Source: Fallopia convolvulus (taxonomy: Eukaryota > Streptophyta > Magnoliopsida > Caryophyllales > Polygonaceae). From it: DNA of 64,000 bases. The first letter of the stretch is position 1, and the number at the start of each line of letters is the position of its first letter. Under the pieces are notes generated by a model. It made no database searches, was not told where the DNA came from, and was given only the letters and a program-made list of their open reading frames with translations. The translations under genes and the position numbers were made by a program. The stretch lies in assembly GCA_964016875.1 (NCBI GenBank), contig OZ024726.1:53306325-53370324 (forward strand), read 5' to 3'. Shown here one piece after another: positions 1-11,357 of this stretch.

Positions 1-486
1 CATCGATTAGAATGCGTAATTTAGGTTTATGCTTCACTTTATAATGGAAAGTTTTATACATCTTGTTTGGTTTTATTGTTATTCTTTAAAATTATATGCA
101 CCCAGGCCAGGGGGATCCTCATACCTCCATCATTGTGTTAATGTGGTATGCAATGGCAAATTTCGATTTCAGGCAGTTGCATACTTGCATGTAATTGTTA
201 TAGAGAGGTAGAGGTGATTTATTTCATCGTTGTCGCCTTGTCGGTAATTCCCTTGTATGCAGATTTAGAATTTACAAATTCTTTGTCTTTTAGAGGATTT
301 TTGCGTCAGGTGACAGGTGTAAAATCTGTAGATTAATCTGTTGTTTTTCAATTTTACTGGATGTTGTTTGCTTGTTCTGAATTTGCTTCCAATTTATGAT
401 AATGTTTAAGACAATAAATGCGCATGTATATTAGGAGCTGCGAGATTTACTTAGTGGTTCATTTTTTCATGTTTTTTTCCCAATAG
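1..486 (+). other. Probable SRP72 intron and upstream DNA
   Basis: No exon can be supported here. The stretch is T-rich and ends in a TTTTTCCCAATAG acceptor directly before the first recognisable SRP72 exon, so it is best read as intron sequence of that gene. The N-terminal roughly 80-100 residues of SRP72 must lie upstream of the window. Short open frames at 29-336 have no coding character. Confidence 0.5.
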
Positions 487-2719
487 GCATATTGTTCATA
501 CAGGCAAAACAAGTTAGAGGAAGCTCTAGAATCTTTGAAAAGCCAAGAGAAGAACAATGAAACTATGTTGCTACAGTCCCAGATAATGTACCGTTTGGGA
601 AGAATGGATGACAGTGTGGAAATTTATCAAGAACTTCAAAAATCAAAGATTGAATCCCTGGAGATCAACTTAATTGCTGGTTTGGTGTCTGCTGGAAGGC
701 CTTCTGAAGTTCAAAAAGTATTAGATGCACTTAAGATTAAAGCGAATAGTAGCTTTGAGTTGGCGTACAACACCGCATGCTCATTGATTGACAGAAATAA
801 GTACAAAGATGCTGAACAGATGTTACTCGCTGCTCGAAGGTGATATACAAATATACTTACTTTATATCTATATATATAACACAAATATGGGGATGCTTTT
901 ATGCATTCAGCTATTGGTAAGATTTTAAAGTGTTGAACAAGAAGTTGTTCCAAGATGGACGAAAAGCTGGAATGTGTTTGTAGTAATCATTTCCCTGGTT
1001 TCTAATGAACGCTTCAATTGTTGTGGAGATATGTATTTAGTCTATTGAGTCAAATAGTCATTCTAACTAACTTAGTATCGTTTTAATCAAGCAAGTGTGG
1101 AATCATGTGAAATTATATAATTTATCTGCTGCTTTTTTTCTTCTAGAGTGGGTCAGGAAACACTAATGGAAGATAACTTTGCTGATGATGATATAGATGT
1201 GGAACTGGCTCCAATAGCAGTTCAATTGGCTTATGTCCAACAGGTAACTTTCATATGACATATAACTATGAACTGCAGTGTTCTGTGATACTAAATGGTG
1301 CCTGCTGTCTCTTTTCGTTTCTTTTTTTCAGATCCTTGGGCAGACATCAGAAGCTTTTGAGGCTTATTTGGATATCATCAAGCGTAATCTAGCTGATGAT
1401 TCATCACTTGCTATTGCAGTAAATAATCTCATTGCTCTGAGAGGACCAAAGGATGTCTCTGATAGCTTAAAGAAACTTGATCGACTGATAGAAAAGGTAG
1501 CTGCTGGTCAATTTCAACTTGTACGTGGTCTAGACTCAAAACTTTCAGTTAAGCAGAAGGAGACAATTTATGTGAATCGGGCTCTGCTCCTTCTCCATGC
1601 TAACAGGATAGAACAGGTAAGTTACTATATTGGTTTTATTTGTGTCGGTGTGTGTTTTTGGCCTATTGAGTGAACATTGTTTAATGGCTTTTTCAGGCTC
1701 GGGAGCTTGTTAGTGCACTGCAAGTCATGTTCCCTGAAAGTGTGATCCCTGTGCTGCTTCAAGCTGCAGTCCTGGTCAGAGAAAACAAGGCTGGAAAAGC
1801 TGAAGAACTTTTGGGGCAGTATGCTGAGAAACTACCTAACAAGTCTCAGCAATTACTCCTCACCAAGGCCCAAGTAGCTGCTGCTGCTGGCCACCCACAA
1901 ATTGCAGCTGATTCCCTATCCAGAATATCTCATATGCAGCACATGCCTGCTACTGTTGCCACCATTGTGGCCCTCAAAGAACGAGCTGGAGATATTGAGG
2001 GTGCAAATTCTATTTTTGATTCTGCAATCCAGTGGTGGTCGAATGCCATGGCTGAAGAGAGCAAGCTTGGTATCATAATGCAAGAGGCTGCTGCCTTCAA
2101 GGTCAAGTATGGGAGAGAAAAGGATGCTTTCAAACTGTACGAGGATTTAGTAAAATCTAGTAAGAGTGTTGATGTTTTGGTAGGACTGGTGAAAACAGCT
2201 GCTCATGTGGATGTTGGCAAGGCAGAAACATACAAAAAGCAGCTGGAGCCGCTTCCTGGTTTGAACAAAATCGATGTGGATAGGTTGGAGCAAGAGGGAA
2301 CATCTGGTGCAAAGTTGGGTCAAACTGGACCACGTGGAAGGGATGGTGAAGGTCAAGAAGAGGAGAAGGCTAAAGATAGGACAAAGAAAAAGAGGAAGAG
2401 GAAACCGAGGTATCCCAAGGGTTTTGACCCTGCAAATCCGGGTCCTCCACCTGACCCAGAGCGGTGGTTACCAAAGAGGGAGAGGTCCAGTTACAGGCCT
2501 AAGAGAAAGGATAAGAGATCAGCTCACGTCAGAGGTTCCCAAGGAGCTGTTGTCAGGGATAAGCATGATGCCAATGCTGCTGTTCCTGCTTCTTCACGTG
2601 CTAATAGTTCTGAAGCCACTACTTCAGCTTCCAAATCAAATGCAGCAAGTGGCTCAAAAGGACCTTCACAAGGTGCTGGCACATCAAAGTCTTCGAAGAA
2701 GAAGTCCAGGAGGAAGTGA
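487..2719 (+). CDS. SRP72: Signal recognition particle subunit SRP72, 5'-partial
   Basis: SRP72 is the largest protein of the eukaryotic signal recognition particle, which delivers nascent secretory proteins to the ER; with SRP68 it binds the S domain of SRP RNA. Four exons join in frame with GT-AG sites: 487-839, 1147-1243, 1332-1616 and 1697-2719, giving 585 visible residues and a TGA stop. The N-terminal part is helical TPR-like sequence (AYCSYRQNKLEEALESLK). The C-terminus carries the diagnostic basic RNA-binding motif (KKKRKRKPRYPKGFDP, then PDPERWLPKRERSSYR), followed by a Ser/Ala/Lys-rich tail. Only the N-terminus is missing, off the window edge. It runs tail to tail with the FAD monooxygenase gene. 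No frameshift is seen, so the gene appears functional. Confidence 0.95.
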
Positions 2720-3134
2720 TGATCCATAGAAAGGTTTGGTTGGGTCTGATAAACAAGAAAGCAGTGATTCAATTCCAGTACTTGCTCCCTTTCTGGGAGT
2801 TTTTTCCTGACTATATTTTGTTGTTTTCTAGCTTCAGATTGAGTTGAGCTGTTATAGTCTTTCGATGCTTCAAATGTTTTTTTTTTCCACCCTAGTTTGA
2901 CTTATCTAAGCGCCTGCCACCTTTTGTATTGTTAGCAGAAGCCTGCAAGTGCTTGTGAAAACAATTTTTCTTCCTTGTCTAGTGGGGTGACTACTGGGAA
3001 CTGGCGAGCTGCCTTAATAATCTTCTAGTAAAAGCCATACACAGACTTTTGTATTGCAAGCTTCCTTTCTAAACGTCTAACCAAAATCTCAGCTAAATTA
3101 TCTCAAAATATTTGTAAATCACCTAAACAATCTT
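2720..3134. other. Intergenic spacer, SRP72 3' UTR
   Basis: About 415 bp between two convergent stop codons. The sequence is T-rich and includes a T run at 2879-2886, as expected for 3' UTR and polyadenylation signals of both flanking genes. No other feature is seen. Confidence 0.5.
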
Positions 3135-5419
3135 CTAGTAAAATCCTAGCACAACAGAAAACACCTTTTCCATTTCAAAATATTGATCACCAGAAACGTG
3201 GGACCTGGAGCACCAAGCAATGTGCTCATCGGGCCTTACAAGAATGGCTCCTCTGTTGCTCATCTTGCATATCTCCCACCACAAAGGAGAAGTCGGCAAC
3301 CGTTTGTCTTCCACAATGTCCATGCAGCAGCAGGGAAGAGATACTGACCTCATTCCATTCACATTGTTGTCGATGTAGGGCCACACGACACACACCTTGA
3401 GAAGAACTCTGAATTTCTTCGCCACCTCCACTGCTGAGTGAGCTAGGTTATAAGATTCCTTGATTGGCCCTATAATGACAAGGAACTCAACTTTGTCTCC
3501 AGATATGAGATCTAGAGTTGACACCGGCTCCTAGGAACACAATTTAATTTACTCATGTTCAAACATTACAAGTTTGCCAGGACTCTCTCGAATCAACTAA
3601 GAAACACAAAAGCATTTCTTACCGTGGGGATAGAATCTGATAGGAGTCTCATTTTCATATAGGCCCTTCGACGACCAGTAGGTGCTTCTGGTGGAGCGTG
3701 TGTCTCATTGCTGCCATGTGCAATAGCTCCTTCTAGATATCTCAAGATTTTTTTTCAACGAATTGGATTTTTGTAAGTATGTCAGAATTCAATCAATACG
3801 AAGATGGGCAACCGAAAAAGAATTTTTTAATGTTCTGCAGCAAGGAAACTACCTGAAGCCAAGATCTTCTGCAGGAAACTGGAGTTGCAAGCTCTTTCCT
3901 TCTTCAAAGATATGCTTCAATCTGGCAAGTCTTGCAGACCCCAGCCGATTATTCTCATTCAAAATGACATCTGCAAGCAGAGACCGACCTAAGGAGAATG
4001 CTCCATCTAAAATTAATCTCTGGACTCGAGATGGCAAAATTGAGCCAAGGCCATGTACTGCCAAAGCAATAGGGTAAAACAATGAATAACCAACAAGAAT
4101 TTACAATATGTCATGAGAAAGCTGCAATGTATTATCTAAATCAGCATGCCAAGTTAAATGCAAATCACCTGTATTTGCTAAAGTTGGGTCAAGCCCAAGG
4201 GCAGCAGGAACAGCCATGGCTGCTTTGAAGTTTTCAACACTGAGCTGTGTGTTGTATGTTGCAATCTGGCATCATTATATATATAAAAGCTCAATTACCG
4301 ACAATGAACAGAATACTTAAGCTACAAGGAAAAAACAAGTTCAAAGGTAATAAAAGAGCAAACATGATACCGGCTTCCGTTCTGTTTCATAAGTTGTAAG
4401 AAGTGTGGATGGGGCGATACCATTGACTACAGAAGCCAACTTCCATGCAAGATTACGAGCATCCTGGATGCCACTATTCATTCCTAACATAAAGAGCAAA
4501 GAAGACAGTTTACACCTCCTGTATAGTATTAAGAATTTTACATTTCAACAAGCTTCCACAAGAAATAAACCCCATAGGCCTCAACAAGAGAGATGAAGAA
4601 AGCTTGTGAATCGACCACTAAAGTCTCAGATGCTAGAATGTGCTTATTACCAAAGCCACCAGCTGGAGGAAAACGGTGTGCAGCATCTCCCACAAGCATA
4701 ACTCGGTTGTCACAAGACAAATACTTGTCAGCAACTTCAGCATGCATCACCCATGGTTTAACATCAAGCACATTGACGTCTTCAAGCTCTCGGCCGCCCA
4801 GATTGAAGATTAATTTCTCACACATCTGAAACAAGTTAAATGCTTAAAGAATCTGACAGAGTAATAAGGGGTCTCTTTTGAATATTATATAACCAAAGAG
4901 GTGTTGAGACTTGTAGCAGATTGCCATGCAAAACAATACTGGTAGCTTTCTAGCTTTAATATGCTAAGAAAACTAAACAAAATGACCAGTTTAGGAAAAT
5001 TATAAATGTTTTACTTGCATACCTCTAGCTTGAAATCTTCAAGTGTTTGCTGTGGAGGGTAATACGGTACCTATAACAAGATCAATGATTTTTATAAACA
5101 ATGATCTTTCGTGGAAGCAGTGCTTTTGCACAGTATAATTTATTCAGTACCTGCAGAACAAATTCCCCTTGGCGAAGATCATGAGCTACAAGAACACCTA
5201 TAGCTTCAGTATTGAAAATGAAGAACAGCATGCCCGGCCTCTCCTTCCGTAAGTAGTTTCCCAGGTCCTTGCTTAAAAAATGCACGCTGGCAAGCTTTTT
5301 CAGGTCTGTCTCACCAACCATATCAACCCCAATAAGTCTTCTCACTGTGCTCCCTGCGCCATCATCAGCACCAACAAGAGTGCCACAACGGATGTGTTTC
5401 TCAATGTACTTTCCTTCCA
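3135..5419 (-). pseudogene. FAD-dependent monooxygenase, C-terminal exons only
   Basis: Resembles plant class A flavoprotein monooxygenases (PHBH/phenol hydroxylase fold). Eight exons on the minus strand splice in frame: 5419-5151, 5070-5023, 4825-4651, 4483-4371, 4265-4169, 4057-3853, 3740-3623 and 3530-3135, about 473 codons without a stop. The DG motif (ADDGAGSTVRRLIG) and the FAD-ribityl GD motif (GDAAHRFPPAGGFG, then MNSGIQDARNLAWKL) are present. The C-terminus has the thioredoxin-like tail (ILVRPDEHIAW). The first exon has a plausible TATAG acceptor, but the N-terminal Rossmann exon with GxGxxG is absent. A Helitron-helicase fragment lies immediately upstream instead. The remaining exons look undamaged, so the loss is either recent or the 5' exons are very distant. 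Gene identity is firm; pseudogene status is inferred. Confidence 0.8.
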
Positions 5420-5784
5420 CTATATATTTTGAGAGGTAATAGGGTACCAGTACTTATGTTATTTTCTTAGTAGAATGCTTGTTCGATTGGTTTTATTCAG
5501 TATGGCAATTTGTCAATTAACCCTTTATGCTTGTTCTTTTGAGGTTGTTTTTCAATTTTTATCGCACATTCAGATAATGAGTTGTTGCTATTTCCCCTTA
5601 AAAATATAAATTTAAAGAGACATATTTTACATACCTGTGTGAATTCATGTGACATATAACACGCGTAGTCCATGCTTTGAAGAGCAGTCCTGAGTATTCT
5701 TCAAACCTGTATAGAGGGCTTAGTTAGAACGCAGAATAGGGATTATAATTTTATATGTTTGGAGTTCCATATTGTGTTACGTAC
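5420..5784. other. Junction between truncated gene and Helitron helicase
   Basis: AT-rich spacer holding the acceptor site of the first visible monooxygenase exon and then non-coding sequence downstream of the helicase stop. I see no exon and no convincing Helitron terminus (CTRR plus hairpin) here, so the exact insertion boundary is unresolved. Confidence 0.4.
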
Positions 5785-6766
5785 CTATATGCTTGATGTC
5801 AAGTTGTTGAAAACTTCCTTGTAGACAATGTTTTTGGTGTGGTTTCTAAATTCTTCATTGTCACCCAACATCATAATTTTGGGGCCATTTGGATTTGTCA
5901 CCCTTGAGATGGTTACATACAATTGTCCATGACTGAAGACAGGAGTAGGTAGATATAAGCCAACATAGTTAAGAGACTGGCCTTGGCTTTTATTGATTGT
6001 CATTGCGTAACAGGGTTTGATAGGAAATTGCCTCCTTTTCATGACAAAAGGCCATTTTGACTGTGGAGATGTTAGGGTGATCCTGGGGATTAACACCTTT
6101 TCCCCTACATTGCTTCCTGTGATTATTTTTGCCTCAATTACCCATTCACCCAGACGTGAGATGATTAGTCTTGTCCCATTACATAGACCTTGACTTAGAT
6201 TTACGTTTCTCAGGAGCATGACAGGCAAGCCTTCTTTTAAATTGAGAGAATGAGGTGGCATCCCTGGAAACTGCAAAGTATTGAGGTATTCTGGTGGATA
6301 CATTAGTCCTTGATCAGCCATGTCAGTTGACGCTTTGCAAATTTCATCTGTACTCCTATATGTTTTGACTGTGCCAAGTAGCTGTTGGAATGTATACTCA
6401 TTGACTGCATCAACATCTTCATTAAGTGGCGTTAATATCGCTCTTTCTCGGAGGTAATCTTCATCTTTATGCTTCAACATGAGGGCAGGGAAGATTTCAT
6501 TCACAATCTGTTTAATCGGTGAGTTGCCTGGTTGTATAATGAAGTCTTTTGGTATTTCAATCCAAGCTGGCTCGAGCTCTCCTTCTTTTGCTTTTGCGTG
6601 CACATTTCCATCCCCAACTTTCAATAGCCATGTATTGAATGCTTGCTTTAGTTGATCCACATTGCCATTCTCATCTAATGCATTTACTCTCATGTTGTGT
6701 GATAGATGTAAAACATTGCATTTGTCCCACAGATTTGAGCTGTTTATGCATGCTTCAACTATCTCC
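5785..6766 (-). mobile_element. Helitron PIF1-like helicase, C-terminal fragment
   Basis: An open frame of about 325 codons on the minus strand matches the C-terminal half of the PIF1/RRM3-type helicase of Helitron RepHel proteins, which mediate rolling-circle transposition. Motifs in order are NVLHLSHNMRV, ERAILTPLNEDVDAVNEYT, the domain around LRNVNLSQGLCNGTRLI, FPIKPCYAMTINKSQGQSL and GQLYVTISRVTNP. The Walker A/B half and the whole Rep nuclease domain are missing. The frame extends upstream of the first Met (6693) to about 6766, where similarity stops at the RNase H fragment. It has no internal stop, but alone it cannot encode a transposase. Confidence 0.85.
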
Positions 6767-6768
6767 TG

Positions 6769-7086
6769 TACAGTGGAACAAGCAAAAGCTATGGGGTTAT
6801 TTTATGCTATACATGAAGCTTATAAAAAAATCTTCGGTATATAGAAATTGAAGGTGATAGTCTAATCGTAATCAATACTCTTAATGGCAGTCGATCGAAA
6901 TTGACATGATAATAGCGGATACTCTAATTATGTTACAATCTTTCGAGGTGGTCATTACCAAACATATACCTCGAGAATGCAATTCTATGGCAGATTTGAT
7001 TGCGAAGCTACACCACGATTGTAGTATCAATCAGATTATAAACCATAGAGAGGTCCATACCCTCATCCGTAAGAATATCCTAGGCT
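6769..7086 (+). pseudogene. RNase H-like domain relic (LINE-type RVT_3)
   Basis: The plus strand keeps a recognisable plant RNase H-like domain. It starts with VEQAKAMGLFYAIHEAYKKI, continues after a stop with IEGDSLIVINTLNG, then IIADTLIMLQSFEVVITKHIPRECNSMADLIAKL. The EGDS and the R-x-x-N-x-x-AD-x-xAK signatures are typical of the RNase H domains of plant non-LTR elements. Two stop codons interrupt it, one plausibly a mutated Trp, so it is dead. It abuts the Helitron helicase head to head, suggesting capture or a chimeric junction. Confidence 0.65.
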
Positions 7087-7119
7087 GACCTAGTCTGCCT
7101 AATTTTTACCTATTAAAAA

Positions 7120-7205
7120 AAATGATTCTCAACAAAACGGGAAGTAGTGGAGCAAGTAAAAATAATTTAAAAGATAATTGAAAATTAAAAAAAATATAGA
7201 AGAAA
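7120..7205 (+). repeat. Left half of a promoter-region duplication
   Basis: This stretch (GATTCTCAACAAAACGGGAAG onward) matches 16709-16790 closely. The match stops at 7205, exactly where the Helitron begins, and resumes at 11388-11493. The intact copy at 16709-16886 lies just upstream of the small membrane-protein gene at 17055. Confidence 0.8.
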
Positions 7206-7394
7206 TCAATATCAATACTTTTATAAAAGCAATACAAGCTGCTGAATCAATCACCTTCTCCCGTTTTATTTTATTTTTATATGTGGACCCCTAATCATAA
7301 CTATTGCTTCTTCAATTTCGCTTTTTCCGCCTGACTGCACTCTTTTATTTTGCTTTTGCTTTCTCCCACCGCCTATCTCTGTCTTCTTTATAAA

Positions 7395-7715
7395 AACCCT
7401 AGAAAGGAACAGAGATAGAATCAGGACGGAACGGCGACTAACTCGGGAGAACGTATTCGAATTCTTCACCGCCGGCGTATCTTATCTGCATCGTCAAAGT
7501 CTACGAATTCGTCTCCAGAAATTGATCGGTTTGAACTTGCCCTTCTCAAGTCTGATAAACAACCCTAGGAAGGAATAGCGAGAATGAGGAAGGAACGACG
7601 GACTCGGGAGAAAGAATTCTGATTTGGTCACCTCTAGCATATATCTTCTCTGCCCCGTCAAAGTCTACAAATTCGTCTCCAAAAATTGATCGGTTTGAAC
7701 TTGTCCTTCTCAATT
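7395..7715 (+). repeat. 166-bp tandem duplication inside the Helitron
   Basis: Two diverged copies (7395-7550 and 7561-7715) both begin AACCCTAG and share CGTCAAAGTCTAC, AATTCGTCTCCA and ATTGATCGGTTTGAACTTG. The composition (CCCTAG, CT-rich) resembles a captured 5' UTR or promoter-proximal fragment. The source gene is not recognised. Confidence 0.75.
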
Positions 7716-8239
7716 TAATTTTGTTTCTAGAAAGTTAGGTCTCTACTGATGTTAGTTTGCAAAATTCATCCCAGAGTTGAAAGGGTTGACCATGTGGTCC
7801 AGTGAGGCCTAACTTTCCTGGCTCGTGTACCTTGGCTCCGATATCGTCCGTTGCACCGCCTATTCCAGGTCACCGTCGGTTTCGTCCGTCATAGGCCCAA
7901 CCTTCGCTTCTCTGCTCAATCCAGGTATGGCCACTAAGAATTTATTAGTGTATTATTTAAGTTTATTCTCTTTATCATTGATTTCATCACTCATTTTTTT
8001 GTTTACATTCACTGTTTTCCCCTTTTGATTTCATCTCTTTTTGGCTAGATTGATTCTTTATTAACTTAAACAGATTAGACATGTCTTTTTGTTTATGTAG
8101 TCTATGTGTTTGATGAAATGCTTGAAAGAAGGATTCACAAAATTGGATGACTATACATGTGGGCTTGAAGAATTGACTTAAAATTATTGTCAAGATGTAC
8201 ATTATTTTTACTTAAATCCAATGAGTTTTTAAAATTGTT

Positions 8240-8476
8240 TTACTTAACATCTTCATACTTGAAAGCTACTCATAACTTGAGTAAACTGGGACCTTTACAT
8301 CTCACTTCTAATCTGGTTTTGAAAGCTACTCATACCTTCTCAACATCTTCATACTTGGGTGAAGGAGGATTCGGTTCTATACTTCCATCTACAAAGGATG
8401 GCTACCTGACGGTCAGGAAATTGCTATGCAAGCATCTTGCTATTCAGCCAATTTTAAGGAATCTTTGCAATTTGTA
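8240..8476 (+). pseudogene. Receptor-like kinase fragment with P-loop
   Basis: The frame reads KATHTFSTSSYLGEGGFGSI followed by DGYLTVRKLL, the glycine-rich loop and beginning of the kinase N-lobe typical of plant receptor-like kinases (usual form KATNNFS-x-x-LGEGGFGxVYKG-x-L-x-DG). A partial duplicate of the KATHNLS segment lies just upstream (8245-8290). The catalytic Lys region is degraded and no kinase C-lobe follows. It is captured cargo of the surrounding Helitron. Confidence 0.6.
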
Positions 8477-8929
8477 ATTCATTTCATTAATCATGTCTCA
8501 ACTCAATATATGCATCCTCATTATATATAATAGATAAAAAATAATAATTTACTTGCTCCTAAAAACTTGAAAGTGGGAATACGGAAAATTAAGGAAACTA
8601 ACTAGAAAATGGAGGAATGAGATAGTACTTAAAACTAATAAAATTGATAATTTAGGATTGTGTGCTAATTTAACTGTGTTGTGCTATAAAAGCTGGTTTT
8701 GATATGGTCATCAACTGAATGATCTTACATTTTGATTTCATGCTGAAGTGACTTTATTAGGTTATGACTCTACATCTCTACTCCTATGAACAACAGTTTA
8801 TTTCTAAGTATTGATAGAAGGAATTTTCAAATTCTCAACCAATGTGCAAGTTGACAGAAAAAATACTTATAGAAAACACTATGCTATATAGATTGGGTGA
8901 ATTTATAATTTGTTACTTTGGGATTGGTG

Positions 8930-9262
8930 TAGGAACATTTTCATTCAATTGATCGAATTCAACCGTGAGCTTGATATTCTGTTGAAACTTGATCACCGGA
9001 GTTTAGTGAGGTTTCTGGGTTGTGTTGACAATGGAAATGAAAGGCTTATTTTCGCGGAGTACGTGACAAATGGTACTTTGAGGGAGCATTTGGATGGTGA
9101 GACTTTCTTACAGAATATGATACAATACAATATCTATGCTTACTTTGTGTTCACATATAAATTTCTGGGTTCTATAGAACATAGGAAGATTTTGAATTTT
9201 AATCAACATCTTGAGATATCTATTGATGTAACCCATGGCTTAACCTATCTTCAATGTAGTTA
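8930..9262 (+). pseudogene. CRCK-like kinase fragment
   Basis: The frame contains NRELDILLKLDHRSLVRFLG, then NGNERLIFAEYVTNGTLREHLDG and, after a non-coding interruption, NFNQHLEISIDVTHGLTYL. This is the alpha-C to alpha-E part of a protein kinase N-lobe, closest to plant calmodulin-binding receptor-like cytoplasmic kinases by the EYVxNGTLREHLDG phrase. No HRD or DFG motif follows, and the piece ends in a stop. The interruption at about 9096-9190 starts after the GTLREHLDG codons and may be a captured intron. Confidence 0.7.
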
Positions 9263-9697
9263 AGCCAATGGCTATTATTTCTCATTCGAAATACACCTAT
9301 TTCAACTGTAGTTTTTTTTATGGGTGCTATACAACATGGGAAAATTCGCAATTAAGATATATTTTAATGATACATTTGAATTAGATGTTCTAATTAGCCC
9401 ATTTTGCCAAAAAAATGATGCAAGCGCATTGTGCTTGTGACATTAATTTGCTGATTTCCAGGATCCTAATAGGAATGATGTGAGATTTCATGGATATATG
9501 TTTTTCGACTCAATTGCCTATCACAATTGAATTAGTCCATAGTCCCATTCACTAAATATCACACCTCTTTTTCCATTTTAATTCCATTGGTCTGTGTTTG
9601 TTGTTTAAGTTATTTGCAGAATATCATCCCTGACAATTATAGAATAAATCCAAAACAGAAGCTGAAGATCGGCTCTAAGGTTGGTTTTTCTGTTTAA

Positions 9698-10435
9698 TTA
9701 TCCAGTGGAGAAGCTTGCTTGTTATTTGTCTGATGATGGAGGTGCACTGTTAACGTTTGAAGCACTTGACAAGCTTTGCAAGGATTTGGGTTCCATTCTG
9801 TAGGAAGCATGGAATAGAACCCAGAAGCCCAGAGGAGTATTTTGGCCAGGAGAAGGATTTTCTGAAGAACAAAGTTAGATTGGACTTTGTTAGAGAGAGG
9901 GGGAGGATTAAGAGGGAGTATGGTGAGTTTAATGTGAGGATTTACTCCTTACCGGAATCGATTAGGAGAAGACCAGGTGCTTCTGATGCCCATGAAGAGC
10001 TGAAGACAAAGAAGAGGCAGATGGAAACTGGTGGTAATCTGGCTGAACAAATTAAGGTACCAAAAGCAATTTGGATGTCTGATGGATCTCATTGGCCTGG
10101 AACTTGGCTCTCTGCTGAGATTGATCACTCCAGAGGAGATTACGCTGGCATTATTCAGGTAAAGTCTAATTTCAGTTTAAACATCGTAATATTTGTTTCA
10201 GTTCATTTGAGTTTCAACCTCTTAATTTTTTTTGGTCATTAAATTTCTAGCACTAAAATTGCAATCGTTTGTTAAAAATTTAGGCAATGCTGGCTCCACC
10301 AAACTCAGAACCAATTTATGGATCAGAAGCAGATGCATATAACTTGATTGACATAACAGAAGTAAATGTAAGGTTGCCATTGCTGGTTTATGTGTCCAGG
10401 GAGAAAAGGCCAGGTTATGATCACAACAAGAATGA
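9698..10435 (+). pseudogene. Cellulose synthase-like D (CSLD) fragment with intron
   Basis: CSLD proteins are Golgi or plasma-membrane GT2 beta-glucan synthases of tip-growing and dividing cells. The first exon portion (to 10158) reads YPVEKLACYLSDDGGALLTFEAL, then after a small frameshift TSFARIWVPFCRKHGIEPRS and SDGSHWPGTWLSAEIDHSRG. A GT-AG intron (10159-10283) follows, then AMLAPPNSEPIYGSEAD and LLVYVSREKRPGYDHNK. The retained intron shows that genomic DNA, not cDNA, was captured. The first substrate-binding aspartate region (SDDGG) is present; the later DxD, TED and QxxRW motifs are not. It is non-functional cargo. Confidence 0.88.
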
Positions 10436-10447
10436 AGAAAATGTCCA

Positions 10448-11255
10448 TTCTAATAAATCCATTTGCGTTTGTTTCACTCATACAAGTACACAACCTTCCT
10501 GATGAACGGTCGTTGTTGTGTTCCGGAATTTTATATGGTGCCTGCTTTCAAGTGGTGGATTTAGAGGATGTGAGAAGACAAATCTAGATCATGAAGCATT
10601 TTTCTACACACCTTATTGTTGTGACTTATAAATATTTCTAACAAAAGAGAGTGTAAGTATAATATATGATGTATAAAGTCATGTTTCAATCTGTTCGCTT
10701 AGTTTTTTTAGATGAATTTCAATTCTAATAGCCTAACATAATACGTAGTAGAAATTACAAGTTATTGTTTCAAGTTTCTTTTATATTTTTATACTTCCAT
10801 TTTATTTGCGTATAAATATCATTAGTTATTATAATACCAATAAAATTTCTAATCCACACGTGCAAAAAGATTGTTTCAATGGTACATACCAATTACCAAT
10901 AGCCTTCTATAATTGAGTTACATTACACAATATGGTTGGCCTTGCTTTTAGAAATTAAAACAATTTTAAAGCATAAACTAAAATGTTGTTGGGTTCCTTT
11001 ATATGGAATTTAAATTTGCATCTTCAGGATTCCATTTGTGTTTGTTTCACTCATACAACATTCTTGAAGAGAAATTTATACTACATGAGGATGCCCCTAA
11101 CTTTTCTGGCACCTACTTCGAAGAAGCTGGTAAATCATCTGCAAAACGATTTCAAAGCAGGTACAAATGACGATGGATGTAAAGGATGTGAGAAGACAAA
11201 TCGAAATCACGAAGCATTTTTCAACACACCATATTGTTTTGACTTATAAATATTT
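10448..11255 (+). repeat. Direct repeat pair near the Helitron 3' end
   Basis: Segments at about 10455-10640 and 11030-11255 share CCATTTG, GTTTGTTTCACTCATACAA, GATGTGAGAAGACAAATC, GAAGCATTTTTC and the TTGTGACTTATAAATATTT-like end. The second copy holds about 50 bp that the first lacks. Both may derive from one captured, unrecognised exon, or the unit may belong to the Helitron backbone. AT-rich DNA (10645-11020) separates them. Confidence 0.6.
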
Positions 11256-11357
11256 TTATACTTCCATTTTATTTGCGCACAAATATCATTGGTTACTATA
11301 ACGCTAGAAAAACTTCTAATCTCATTGCTCAAAAAAAAGAAGAAAAACTTCTAATCT

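Noticed and set aside
29..336. Short open frames at the window start as an upstream gene or SRP72 exon
   Set aside because: No similarity to the SRP72 N-terminus, no coding composition, and an intron acceptor at 485-486 explains the region.
2274..2729. Alternative-frame ORF over the SRP72 last exon
   Set aside because: Shadow frame of the Lys/Arg-rich SRP72 tail.
7825..8202. ORFs in the Helitron leader as a gene
   Set aside because: No domain, low complexity and no splice structure; could be captured UTR but not supportable as coding.
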